Source: Butyrivibrio sp.
GTDB lineage: Bacteria > Bacillota > Clostridia > Lachnospirales > Lachnospiraceae
DNA length: 64,000 nucleotides
Reading direction: 5' to 3'
NCBI GenBank assembly: GCA_015056575.1
Contig: SVGA01000006.1
Location: forward strand, 62,001 to 126,000
Below the pieces are notes generated by a model. That model was not told the origin of the DNA and searched no databases. It saw nothing but the letters and a program-made list of their open reading frames with translations. The position numbers and the translations under genes are program-made. Below are positions 52,775 through 60,851 of this stretch, in pieces. How positions within the stretch are numbered: the first letter of the stretch is position 1; each line of letters starts with the position of its first letter.

Positions 52775-52800
52775 ACTAATACCGGATCGTGATATTTTTT

Positions 52801-52829
52801 TTGACACGAAACAGAATACTTCGTATAAA
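52801..52829 (+). promoter_or_regulatory. Strong sigma-A promoter of the GG-leader peptide gene
   Basis: TTGACA (52801-52806), a 17-base spacer, then TATAAA (52824-52829). The 5'-UTR holds a tandem TGTCATAAA (52839 and about 52850) before AGAAGGAGGAC and ATG 52904. Confidence 0.75.
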
Positions 52830-52903
52830 AAGATACAATGTCATAAAAGTGTCATAAACAGAGAATGGATCAGGTATCATTTTATTAGAAGGAGGACATA
52901 AAA

Positions 52904-53161
52904 ATGAGCGATAAGGATATTAACAAGAAGGTTAGTGACGAGGAACTGGAGAATGTAACGGGCGGATCGGTAGTTAATATACTTGGTGATGATCCTGCCT
53001 GGGATAAGTCCACTAAACCCAGGAAGGGAGCAAATAAAGACAATTTAGCGACACCCACTCAGATCCGCTATTGCATAAAGTGTGGGAAGGATACCAAGCA
53101 CAATGTATTCTCAGGCAACCGCATGATATGTTCTGTCTGCGGAACAACACCGTCGCTGTAA
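52904..53161 (+). CDS. Small double-glycine-leader peptide with C-terminal zinc ribbon
   Basis: 85 residues. The N-terminus MSDKDINKKVSDEELENVTG plus GS is a typical double-glycine leader (ELxxVxGG), cut by C39-type ABC transporters in bacteriocin, RiPP and peptide-pheromone precursors. Cleavage after Gly-Gly would release a 64-residue product. That product ends in CIKCGKDTKHNV...ICSVCGTT, a C-x2-C/C-x2-C zinc-ribbon pattern. No C39 transporter or modifying enzyme is in the window. The strong promoter and AGGAGG ribosome binding site argue for high expression. The upstream operon encodes a LytTR regulator, a class that often controls such peptides. Confidence 0.75.
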   Translation: MSDKDINKKVSDEELENVTGGSVVNILGDDPAWDKSTKPRKGANKDNLATPTQIRYCIKCGKDTKHNVFSGNRMICSVCGTTPSL

Positions 53162-53162
53162 A

Positions 53163-53192
53163 AGAAAAAAGGCTCTGCCGATCAGGCAGAGC
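53163..53192 (-). terminator. Terminator of the tRNA-Ser transcript
   Basis: On the reverse strand GCTCTGCC...GGCAGAGC (53192-53172) is followed by CTTTTTTCTTT. It lies six bases beyond the 3' end of the tRNA. Confidence 0.85.
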
Positions 53193-53197
53193 AGGAG

Positions 53198-53286
53198 CGG
53201 AGTTGAGGGGATTTGAACCCCTGCGCCGGCAAAGCCGACCTACCGGATTTCGAATCCGGACCCTTCAACCACTTGGGTACAACTCC
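53198..53286 (-). tRNA. tRNA-Ser (anticodon CGA)
   Basis: The reverse strand folds as a class II tRNA. The acceptor GGAGTTG/CAACTCC with discriminator G is followed by D-arm TACCCAAGTGGTTGAAGGG. The anticodon stem CCGGA/TCCGG carries loop TTCGAAA, giving anticodon CGA. A long variable arm (GGTCGGC...GCCGGC) and the T-arm GGGGTTCAAATCCCC complete it. CCA is not encoded. The long variable arm and anticodon identify serine, reading UCG codons. Confidence 0.95.
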
Positions 53287-53312
53287 GGGTTACATATCAG
53301 TAACAGATAAAG

Positions 53313-53345
53313 AGGCTTTGGGGCCGTTGCTCCAAAGCCTTTATA
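53313..53345 (+). terminator. Stem-loop, probable terminator
   Basis: AGGCTTTGG (53313-53321) pairs with CCAAAGCCT (53332-53340) and is followed by TTATAATTAT. This is a moderate U-tract; it could end transcription from the GG-leader peptide gene running antisense through the tRNA. Confidence 0.55.
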
Positions 53346-53440
53346 ATTATACTTTTTTAGGAGCCGACCGTCAACATATGTGGTAATATAGTAGGAGCAA
53401 TTAAAGGAAAAAGAGTATTTTTCAAGGAGGGATTATCACA

Positions 53441-54670
53441 ATGACTTTAGAAGAAGCCAGAAAGAAACTGGAGCAGTTCGGGCAGCAGCATGTTCTCAAA
53501 TACTATGATGAGCTTAGCGACGCGGAGAAACAGGAGCTCCTTACACAGATAGATGAGACCGACTTTTCGGTTCTTGCAAATTGCAAGCATCTCGGAAAGA
53601 GCGAGGCAAGAGGCGAGTTCGCACCCCTTGCAGCCATGCAGGTTCCGGAGATATTAGAGCGCAAGGATGAGTTCTGGGCAAAGGGTGTAGAGGCACTTAT
53701 TTCAGGCAAGGTAGCAGCATGCCTTCTTGCAGGTGGCATGGGCACAAGGCTTGGAAGCGACAACCCCAAGGGCATGTACGATATCGGACTTACAAAGCAC
53801 GTTTACATTTTCCAGAGGATCATCGAGAACCTTCTGGACACTGTTAAGGCAGCAGGGGGCAATTACATCAGACTCTTTATCATGACCAGTGAGAAGAATA
53901 ACGACGCCACTGTGGCTTTCCTTAAGGAGCACAACTATTTCGGTTATCCTGAGGAGAAGATCACATTCTTCAAGCAGGATATGGCTCCCGCCTCTGACTA
54001 TGAGGGCAAGGTTTACATGGAGAGCAAGTGCCGCATCTCCACATCCCCCAACGGCAATGCCGGCTGGTACACATCAATGCTCAGAGCCGGACTTCGCGAC
54101 CTGATCCTTGAGGAGGGCATCGAGTGGATCGACATCTTCGCCGTTGACAACGTTCTTCAGAGGATCTGCGACCCTTGCTTTGTGGGAGCAACTCTTACCG
54201 CTGATGTTTCCTGCGGTGCCAAGGTTGTCAGAAAGAATGCTCCGGATGAGAAGGTAGGCGTTATGTGCCTTGAGGACGGCAAGCCCTCGATCGTTGAGTA
54301 CTACGAGCTTTCACAGGAGATGATGGATGCCAAGGATGAGAACGGAGATCCCGCCTATAACTACGGCGTTATTTTAAATTATCTTTTCCGTGAAAAAGAC
54401 CTGTTTGATATTGCCAGCAAGAGCCTTCCTCTTCACGTTGTTGAGAAGAAGATTCCTTACATCGACGACAACGCAAACCTTATCAAGCCTGAAAAGCCCA
54501 ACGGCTGCAAGTTTGAGCAGCTGGTTCTTGATATGATCCACATGCTTGATACCTGCCTTCCTTATGAAGTAGTTAGAGAGCACGAGTTTGCGCCCATTAA
54601 GAATAAAGAAGGAATAGACTCCGTGGAATCAGCCAGAGAGCTCTGCAAGCTCAACGGCATCGAGCTGTGA
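53441..54670 (+). CDS. UDPGP-type nucleotidyltransferase (UTP-sugar-1-phosphate uridylyltransferase)
   Basis: 409 residues of the eukaryotic-like UDP-sugar pyrophosphorylase family rather than the GalU family. The nucleotide-binding loop is LLAGGMGTRLGSDNPKGMYD, followed by KHVYIFQRIIENL, FFKQDMAP and the sugar-binding NYGVILNYLF region. It probably forms UDP-glucose or UDP-GlcNAc from UTP and sugar-1-phosphate; which sugar cannot be fixed from sequence. A strong AAGGAGGG box precedes the ATG. galE follows 141 bases later with its own promoter, and the two fit a UDP-sugar supply role. Confidence 0.9.
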   Translation: MTLEEARKKLEQFGQQHVLKYYDELSDAEKQELLTQIDETDFSVLANCKHLGKSEARGEFAPLAAMQVPEILERKDEFWAKGVEALISGKVAACLLAGGMGTRLGSDNPKGMYDIGLTKHVYIFQRIIENLLDTVKAAGGNYIRLFIMTSEKNNDATVAFLKEHNYFGYPEEKITFFKQDMAPASDYEGKVYMESKCRISTSPNGNAGWYTSMLRAGLRDLILEEGIEWIDIFAVDNVLQRICDPCFVGATLTADVSCGAKVVRKNAPDEKVGVMCLEDGKPSIVEYYELSQEMMDAKDENGDPAYNYGVILNYLFREKDLFDIASKSLPLHVVEKKIPYIDDNANLIKPEKPNGCKFEQLVLDMIHMLDTCLPYEVVREHEFAPIKNKEGIDSVESARELCKLNGIEL

Positions 54671-54729
54671 TCGGGAAAAGAGCTAACGTAAGAGTTAACA
54701 TTTTGACAGGCAGTGATAACAAAAGATGA

Positions 54730-54758
54730 TTGTCTGTGATAGTTCTTTTTACTACAAT
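54730..54758 (+). promoter_or_regulatory. Promoter of galE
   Basis: TTGTCT (54730-54735) and TACAAT (54753-54758) with a 17-base spacer, 54 bases upstream of ATG 54812. Confidence 0.65.
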
Positions 54759-54811
54759 ACAGTTACAAAAGAACATAAATACAAATTTGGATTTATAGGA
54801 AAGAGGTAGAT

Positions 54812-55828
54812 ATGGCGATTCTTGTAACAGGCGGAGCCGGATATATCGGCTCACATACAGTTGTGGAGCTTCAGAATGCAGGACATGATGTTGTGGTAAT
54901 GGACAACCTTGCCAATTCCAGTGAGAAGTCACTTAAGAGGGTTGAGGCTCTGACAGGTAAGAAGGTTCCCTTTTACGAGGCGGACATCAGAGACAGGGAT
55001 GCGCTCGAGAAGATCTTTACAAGTGAGAAGATTGACAGCGTTATCCATTTTGCAGGACTGAAGGCAGTTGGAGAGTCTGTTCAGAAGCCCTGGGAATATT
55101 ATGACAACAACATCACAGGAACCTTGACTCTTGTGGATGTTATGAGGAAGCACGGCTGTAAGAATATTATCTTCTCATCTTCAGCAACCGTTTACGGTAA
55201 CCCCGCATTTATTCCCATTACGGAGGAGTGCCCCAAGGGACAGTGTACAAACCCCTACGGCTGGACCAAATCTATGCTGGAGCAGATCCTCTCTGATATC
55301 CAGAAGGCCGATCCCGAGTGGAATGTAGTACTTCTTCGTTACTTCAACCCCATTGGTGCACACAAGAGCGGAACGATCGGAGAGAACCCCAACGGTATCC
55401 CCAACAACCTTATGCCTTATATCACACAGGTGGCTGTTGGCAAGCTTCCCAAGCTCAATGTTTTCGGCAATGACTACGACACTCCCGACGGAACCGGAGT
55501 AAGAGACTATATCCACGTTGTGGACCTTGCTGTCGGACACGTTAAGGCTCTTGCAAAGCTGGCTCCCGGAAGCGGACTTAACATCTACAATCTTGGTACA
55601 GGCGTTGGCTACAGCGTTCTTGATATCGTCAAGAATTTCGAGGAAGCAACAGGAGTTAAGATCCCTTACGAGATCAAGGAAAGACGCCCCGGCGATATCG
55701 CAACCTGCTATTCTAATGCAGACAAGGCTGAGAAAGAGCTGGGATGGAAGGCTGTTAACGGAATCCGCGAGATGTGTGAGGACTCCTGGAGATGGCAGAG
55801 TCAGAATCCTAACGGATATGAGGACTGA
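54812..55828 (+). CDS. galE: UDP-glucose 4-epimerase
   Basis: 338 residues, the standard GalE length. The Rossmann NAD site is [14 protein letters not shown], the catalytic Ser-Tyr-Lys elements are FSSSATVYG and NPYGWTKSM, and sugar-binding [11 protein letters not shown] and [14 protein letters not shown] are present. It interconverts UDP-glucose and UDP-galactose for galactose use and surface polysaccharide. It follows the UDPGP-type enzyme that may supply its substrate. AAGAGGTAG is the ribosome binding site. Confidence 0.96.
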   Translation: MAILVTGGAGYIGSHTVVELQNAGHDVVVMDNLANSSEKSLKRVEALTGKKVPFYEADIRDRDALEKIFTSEKIDSVIHFAGLKAVGESVQKPWEYYDNNITGTLTLVDVMRKHGCKNIIFSSSATVYGNPAFIPITEECPKGQCTNPYGWTKSMLEQILSDIQKADPEWNVVLLRYFNPIGAHKSGTIGENPNGIPNNLMPYITQVAVGKLPKLNVFGNDYDTPDGTGVRDYIHVVDLAVGHVKALAKLAPGSGLNIYNLGTGVGYSVLDIVKNFEEATGVKIPYEIKERRPGDIATCYSNADKAEKELGWKAVNGIREMCEDSWRWQSQNPNGYED

Positions 55829-55882
55829 TACAAGATATAGTTTAGTAAGCTATCCGTAAATTAAACAACATTCGATTAAAAA

Positions 55883-55930
55883 AGTGGCCGGAACCGCATA
55901 AACAGTGGTGACGGCCATTGTTAATTATTT
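55883..55930 (+). terminator. Probable terminator after galE
   Basis: AGTGGCCG (55883-55890) pairs with CGGCCATT (55912-55919), with inner ACCGC/GTGGT pairing. It is followed by GTTAATTATTTT. The U-tract is broken, so strength is moderate. Confidence 0.55.
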
Positions 55931-55936
55931 TATAAT
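55908..55936 (+). promoter_or_regulatory. Candidate promoter of the HtrA gene
   Basis: GTGACG (55908-55913) and TATAAT (55931-55936) are 17 bases apart. The element overlaps the galE terminator arm and lies about 70 bases before the ATG. Confidence 0.5.
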
Positions 55937-56006
55937 ATTTAGAACACAATTTTATCACACACTAAAACTATACTAGAGCCATGAAAACGAAAGGAAGGTT
56001 CACGAC

Positions 56007-57938
56007 ATGTTTGACGACAAAAATGATCAGATGACAACTAACGAGAACAATTCGGGCTCAGCACCCACAACAGACCTGGGGCAGGAGGCTAAAGAGAACA
56101 AACCGGAGAGCGCTTCGGAGAATTCATATACCAACTACAACTACGGTCAGGGATCCACACCTGCAGCCGGTGCGGGAAGTCAGCCCACTTACAGCAGCAC
56201 TCCCTACGGCCGGAGCAGCACAGGATATGGATACGGACAGGGCAGCAGCTCCTATGGTCACAGCCCTTCGGGAACCGGTTATGGCCAGGGCAGTTCAGGA
56301 AGCTACGGGCAGACAAGCACAGGAAGCTCCTATGGCCAGGGCAACACAGGCAGCTACTCTCAGGGACAGTTCAGAAGTCCTTCCGCATCAGGCACAGGTT
56401 ATGGACAGGGAATTTCAGGAAGTTCCTATGGCCAGGGCGGTACAGGATATGGCCAGAGCAGGACAGGTTACGGGAGCTACGGCTCAGGTTACTCCTACGG
56501 GCAGAACAGCCAGCCTACTTATGGTACCTATCAGTACAGCACTGATAACGGAAACGGCGGAAATGTTCCTCCCGTAAAGCCCAGGAAGAAACACACAGCA
56601 CTTAAGGTGATCGCAGCCATCGTTGCTGTAGCCCTTGTTGTTGGCGGGGTAGGATTTGGATACAACGCTGTAAACAAGGCTTTCATTGCCAAGAATGATA
56701 CACAGACCACTGAACAGGTAGATGAGCAGAGCAGCACTACAGTAACGGATAACAGTCAGAGAGAAGAGGATGAGACTCCCATCACGACAACTACGGTTAC
56801 AGGCGATTCCCTTGCAGTTGTTACAGATGTTACAGGCGTTGTTTCCGAGGTTATGCCTGCAATGGTAATAATCCATAACAACTACACAGCATCTGCCAGC
56901 TACTTCGGATATGTGACTCAGGAAGAAGCTACAGCATCAGGCAGTGGTATTATCGTAGGCGAGAATGACACAGAGCTTCTTATTGCAACCAACTACCATG
57001 TGATCGAAGGTGCAGATACTCTGGAGGTTATCTTCTCAGATGATTCAGCCATCGAAGCGGTTGTTAAAGGTACAGACTCAGAGATGGATCTTGCCGTTAT
57101 CGCGGTAATGCTCGATGATATCTCATCGGAGACAAGACAGACCATCAAGATCGCAACCCTTGGCGACAGCAATGCACTGACTCTCGGCGAACCCGCCATT
57201 GCCATCGGTAATGCGCTTGGCTATGGCCAGTCTGTTACCACCGGTGTTATCTCGGCCCTTAACAGAGAGGTTGAGACCTCCGAGGGAAAGAGCCAGACAT
57301 TTATCCAGACAGATGCAGCCATTAATCCCGGTAACTCAGGCGGTGCTCTTCTTAACATCCAGGGCGAGGTTATCGGTATCAACTCCAATAAGATAGGTGG
57401 AGAAACCGTTGAAGGCATGGGATATGCAATTCCTATCTCAGAGGCTCAGCCCATCATTGATAAGCTCATGAACGAGCAGACCAAGCTTAAGGTCTCAGCA
57501 GAGGACAGAGGCTATATCGGAATCTCAGGCGTTAGCGTAACAGCTGATGTATCAGCTGGCTATGGCATCCCTCAGGGTGTATACGTTGCTGAAGTTTCAA
57601 GAGGCGGCGGAGCTGAGGCAGCAGGCATTTCCAAAGGTGATGTCATCACTGAATTCGACGGCATGGAGATCGCTTCAATGGATGACCTTCAGACAAGACT
57701 TCAGTACTATGCAGCAGGAACCACTGTACAGATCAAGGTTATGAGACAGAACGGTATCGAGTACGTGGAGAACACCTATGAAGTGACTCTCGGAGCAGCA
57801 TCAGGCTCATCAAACGGCTCGGATTCCAACGCCGGTGAAGAAGGTGAAGGCGGTTATGACGGTCAGGTTGCACCCGGAATGCCCGGTGAGGGATCCGGCA
57901 AGTCAGGCCAGGGCAATGAAGGCGCAGGCGGACACTGA
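56007..57938 (+). CDS. htrA: Membrane-anchored HtrA/DegP-type serine protease with SYGQ-rich cytoplasmic tail
   Basis: 643 residues. About 190 N-terminal residues are low-complexity Gly/Ser/Tyr/Gln with repeated SSYGQG, TGYGQG and GSYGQ units. One transmembrane helix (about 199-222) places them in the cytoplasm. The trypsin-like domain has His331 (NYHVIEG), Asp361 (MDLAVI) and Ser444 (GNSGGAL). One PDZ domain (about 510-590) and a Gly-rich C-tail follow. It degrades or refolds misfolded envelope proteins. Firmicute HtrAs have short cytoplasmic tails; this long tyrosine-rich disordered tail is unusual and FUS-like in composition. The AAGGAAGG box lies 12 bases upstream. Confidence 0.92.
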   Translation: MFDDKNDQMTTNENNSGSAPTTDLGQEAKENKPESASENSYTNYNYGQGSTPAAGAGSQPTYSSTPYGRSSTGYGYGQGSSSYGHSPSGTGYGQGSSGSYGQTSTGSSYGQGNTGSYSQGQFRSPSASGTGYGQGISGSSYGQGGTGYGQSRTGYGSYGSGYSYGQNSQPTYGTYQYSTDNGNGGNVPPVKPRKKHTALKVIAAIVAVALVVGGVGFGYNAVNKAFIAKNDTQTTEQVDEQSSTTVTDNSQREEDETPITTTTVTGDSLAVVTDVTGVVSEVMPAMVIIHNNYTASASYFGYVTQEEATASGSGIIVGENDTELLIATNYHVIEGADTLEVIFSDDSAIEAVVKGTDSEMDLAVIAVMLDDISSETRQTIKIATLGDSNALTLGEPAIAIGNALGYGQSVTTGVISALNREVETSEGKSQTFIQTDAAINPGNSGGALLNIQGEVIGINSNKIGGETVEGMGYAIPISEAQPIIDKLMNEQTKLKVSAEDRGYIGISGVSVTADVSAGYGIPQGVYVAEVSRGGGAEAAGISKGDVITEFDGMEIASMDDLQTRLQYYAAGTTVQIKVMRQNGIEYVENTYEVTLGAASGSSNGSDSNAGEEGEGGYDGQVAPGMPGEGSGKSGQGNEGAGGH

Positions 57939-58007
57939 TCGGCGGAAGAACTGATAAAGTTGAAGGTTAACGCTTTAGTCCAATAACATAATTTTCTAAT
58001 ATACAGC

Positions 58008-58044
58008 CCCCGAATGTTTCCTATAAACATCCGGGGGTATTTTA
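58008..58044 (+). terminator. Rho-independent terminator after htrA
   Basis: CCCCCG.ATGTTT (58008-58020) pairs with AAACAT.CGGGGG (58026-58038) with one mismatch, then TATTTT. Confidence 0.85.
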
Positions 58045-58123
58045 TGTCCTGTAATGAGAGACGTAATTACTGAGATTTCTGTGTTCTAAGATGAATAGAA
58101 AGCTATTGAACATGACTGCGGTA

Positions 58124-58132
58124 TGCTAAAAT
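58124..58132 (+). promoter_or_regulatory. Extended -10 promoter of the LUD gene
   Basis: TGCTAAAAT is an extended -10. A TTGAAC sits 15 bases upstream of the hexamer, a short spacer. Confidence 0.45.
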
Positions 58133-58178
58133 GTAATCAGTTGTTTTGACGGATCATGTATTGTAGGAGGTTTTGGCG

Positions 58179-58808
58179 ATGAATGAGAATATCGTAAAGA
58201 GAAATGAACTGCTGGCACAGACTGTTATAAAGGGCCTGGAATCCAGAAATATGTCCGGCTACTATGCAAAGGACAAAGATGAAGCTTTAAAGATTGCTCT
58301 TGGTCTTATCCCCGAGGGCAGCAGTATAGCCATGGGCGGAGCCATGAGTGCTCATGAGATCGGCCTTGTGGAAGCGGTAAAGAACGGCAACTATAGCTTT
58401 ATAGACAGGGATAAAGCCGAGGATAAGAGAGCTGCAATGCTGGCAGCTTATGACGCTGATGTATTTCTTGCCAGCGTCAATGCCATGACAGAAGACGGCA
58501 TTCTGGTAAATATCGACGGCAACTCAAACAGGGTTTCAGCCATTGCCCAGGGGCCTAAGAAAGTGGTATTTATCGTGGGCATGAACAAGGTGTGCAAGGA
58601 TACAGACGGTGCCATGAAGAGGGCAAGAAATGTAGCTGCGCCCATCAATGCTCAGAGATTCGGACTTAATACACCCTGTGCCAAAACCGGAGCATGCATG
58701 GACTGCAAATCTCCCGACACCATTTGCTGTCAGTTCCTTATCACAAGATACTCTCGTCATAAGGACAGGATTCATGTGATCCTTGTAAATGATAATCTTG
58801 GATTCTGA
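58179..58808 (+). CDS. LUD-domain protein (LutC/YkgG-like, DUF162)
   Basis: 209 residues from ATG 58179; the upstream TTG is closer to the AGGAGG box but less usual. Family blocks include SSIAMGGAMSAHEIGLVEAV, DADVFLASVNAMTEDGILVN, DGNSNRVSAIAQGPKKV and VGMNKV. The C-terminal cysteines CAKTGACMDCKSPDTICC may bind an Fe-S cluster or zinc. LutC is part of L-lactate oxidation (LutABC), but this stand-alone form has no lutA/lutB neighbours. It is likely a lactate-utilisation-like protein of unproven role. Confidence 0.88.
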   Translation: MNENIVKRNELLAQTVIKGLESRNMSGYYAKDKDEALKIALGLIPEGSSIAMGGAMSAHEIGLVEAVKNGNYSFIDRDKAEDKRAAMLAAYDADVFLASVNAMTEDGILVNIDGNSNRVSAIAQGPKKVVFIVGMNKVCKDTDGAMKRARNVAAPINAQRFGLNTPCAKTGACMDCKSPDTICCQFLITRYSRHKDRIHVILVNDNLGF

Positions 58809-58855
58809 TACAGATACAGGCAAATATGCTAAATTAAGAGGTTACTGACATCTAT

Positions 58856-59530
58856 ATGAACAATAGTGATAGAAGCACTGTCAACATCAAGGCTGTGATC
58901 TTCGACCTTGACGGCACACTTACAGATACGGAAAAATACTATCAGATCGCCTGGCCCAGGGCTTTGGAGCATTTTGGCTACAAGGTTGAGCCCTGGATGC
59001 CGCTTCAGCTGCGGTCTCTTGGCCGCCCCTTTGCACCACAGCGGTTTAAGGAGTGGTTTGGGGAAGATTTTGATTATCAGACAGTGAGAGAGTACCGAAA
59101 AGGCATTGTAAAAGATATGATGAGAGAAAGCGGTATTCCTCTTAAGCCCGGGGCAAAAGAGATATTGGCCTGGCTTCGGGAAAACGGATATCTGACAGCC
59201 CTCGCCACCGCCAACAATTACGGTCGTGCGGAGAGGCTTCTTAAAAAGATAGGTCTTTTCGACAGCTTTGATAAGATCATCTGCGCAAACATGGTGTCCC
59301 TTGGAAAGCCCGCTCCCGACATATATGCCTTTGCCTGCAAAGAGTTGGGGCTTGATCCGCGGGAGACTTTTGCTGTTGAGGATTCACCAAACGGTGTCAC
59401 CAGCGCTTATGAAGCCGGATGCAATGTCATTATGGTTCCTGATTTAACGGAGCCGGATGAAGAGCTTTCAAAAAAGTTGTATGCGAGGGTAGATTGCCTG
59501 ATGGACATAGTAAAGCTTTTAGAGGCATAG
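58856..59530 (+). CDS. HAD-superfamily hydrolase (beta-phosphoglucomutase/phosphatase type)
   Basis: 224 residues. Motif I is FDLDGTLTDTE (nucleophile Asp and acid/base Asp), motif II is in TALATANNYG, and motif III is the Lys in SLGKPAPDIY. Motif IV is FAVEDSPNGVTSAYEAG. The alpha-helical cap of about 75 residues is C1 type, as in beta-phosphoglucomutase and 2-deoxyglucose-6-phosphate phosphatase. The substrate is a small phosphorylated metabolite, not identifiable. The ribosome binding site is weak (AGAGGT about 14 bases away). Confidence 0.87.
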   Translation: MNNSDRSTVNIKAVIFDLDGTLTDTEKYYQIAWPRALEHFGYKVEPWMPLQLRSLGRPFAPQRFKEWFGEDFDYQTVREYRKGIVKDMMRESGIPLKPGAKEILAWLRENGYLTALATANNYGRAERLLKKIGLFDSFDKIICANMVSLGKPAPDIYAFACKELGLDPRETFAVEDSPNGVTSAYEAGCNVIMVPDLTEPDEELSKKLYARVDCLMDIVKLLEA

Positions 59531-59578
59531 CTTTTTGAATTCTTCTTTAAAAACAGCCCGACAATATGCAAATTAAAA

Positions 59579-59628
59579 ATCCTGCCTTATGGTCTTGTCA
59601 AAATAGACCATAAGGCAGGATCTTTATT
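59579..59628. terminator. Bidirectional terminator between HAD gene and prs
   Basis: A perfect 17-bp stem (59579-59595 with 59605-59621, ATCCTGCCTTATGGTCT) has T-rich flanks on the right (CTTTATTTAT) and A-rich flanks on the left. It serves the convergent genes on both strands. Confidence 0.9.
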
Positions 59629-59636
59629 TATATCTC

Positions 59637-60851
59637 TTAGGCTTTCTTCTCGGCTTCCATGGATGCCTTGAGCTCGCCGCTGTTGTAGCGCTCAATGATG
59701 CTGTTGATACGCTCAACGGGGTTGAGCAGATCGCTGATGGAAGCGTCATGGTTAAGTGTGTCGATAAGGTAAGCTATGTATTTACTCATATCGCAGCTGA
59801 TATACCATTCTCTGGAGAGGAGCTCAGGGCTCTGGTATACCAGGTTTGTTGTCAGTACTCTGTCGATGATTCCGTCCCTGTATGCCTGATCGAACTCATC
59901 AAGTCCGTTGGTGAAAAGACCGAAGGTTGAGAATGCGTAAATTCTTGCGGCCTTTCTCTCCTTGAGGGCTCTTGCTACGTCGATCATGCTCTCACCAGAG
60001 GAGATCATGTCGTCTACGATGATAACAGATTTGCCTTCAACGCTGCTTCCCAGGAACTCGTGGGAAATAATGGGATTTCTGCCGTCAACGACCTGTGTAT
60101 AGTCGCGGCGCTTATAGAACATACCAACATCAAGTCCAAGTACGCTGGCAAGATAAATAGCACGGCTCATTCCGCCCTCATCCGGGCTTATTACCATCAT
60201 GTGCTCAGAATCGATCTTGAGGTCATCAACGTTTCGAAGGAGAGCCTTTATAAACTGATAAGTTGTGCGGACTGTTTCAAATCCGTTTAAAGGAATAGCG
60301 TTCTGAACTCTGGCATCGTGGGCATCAAAGGTAATGATATTGTCGACACCCATGCTTACCAGCTCCTGAAGAGCGATAGCACAGTCAAGAGATTCTCTTG
60401 AACTTCTCTTGTGCTGTCTTGATTCATAGAGGAAAGGCATGATAACTGTGATCCTGCGGGCCTTTCCGCCTACTGCTGCAATGAGTCTCTTAAGATCCTG
60501 ATAATGATCGTCGGGAGACATATGATTTTCCTGACCGAACAGGGAATAGGTCTGAGAGTAGTTACAAACATCCACCAAAAGATACAGATCGTCACCTCTT
60601 ACAGAGGTCTTGATAACTCCCTTGGCTTCACCGGTTCCGAATCTGGGAACCTCAGCATCCAGAATGTATGAGGGACGCTCATAGCCGGTAAAGGCAAGGC
60701 TGCCCTTGTGTTCATTTTCTCTTTCAGCTCTCCACTTTACAAGATAATAATCAACCTTCTCTGCAAGTGGCTTAATACCTTTAAGAGGAATCATACCTAA
60801 GGAGCCTACAGGAATAGTCTCCAGATTACGCTTCTCTTCTCTTCTTGGCAT
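59637..60851 (-). CDS. prs: Ribose-phosphate pyrophosphokinase, long variant
   Basis: 404 residues against about 315 for classical Prs. The N-terminal 80 residues are atypical. Recognisable parts are ITVIMPFLYESRQHKRSSRE (ATP and flexible loop region), NIITFDAHDARVQNAIP, VISPDEGGMSRA and the PRPP-binding loop SVIIVDDMISSGESMIDVA. It makes PRPP from ribose-5-phosphate and ATP for nucleotide, His and Trp synthesis. The C-terminal extension is Lys/Glu-rich. It overlaps the upstream dnaC stop by one base, so it is translated from the dnaD-dnaC-prs transcript. Confidence 0.9.
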   Translation of the reverse strand: MPRREEKRNLETIPVGSLGMIPLKGIKPLAEKVDYYLVKWRAERENEHKGSLAFTGYERPSYILDAEVPRFGTGEAKGVIKTSVRGDDLYLLVDVCNYSQTYSLFGQENHMSPDDHYQDLKRLIAAVGGKARRITVIMPFLYESRQHKRSSRESLDCAIALQELVSMGVDNIITFDAHDARVQNAIPLNGFETVRTTYQFIKALLRNVDDLKIDSEHMMVISPDEGGMSRAIYLASVLGLDVGMFYKRRDYTQVVDGRNPIISHEFLGSSVEGKSVIIVDDMISSGESMIDVARALKERKAARIYAFSTFGLFTNGLDEFDQAYRDGIIDRVLTTNLVYQSPELLSREWYISCDMSKYIAYLIDTLNHDASISDLLNPVERINSIIERYNSGELKASMEAEKKA

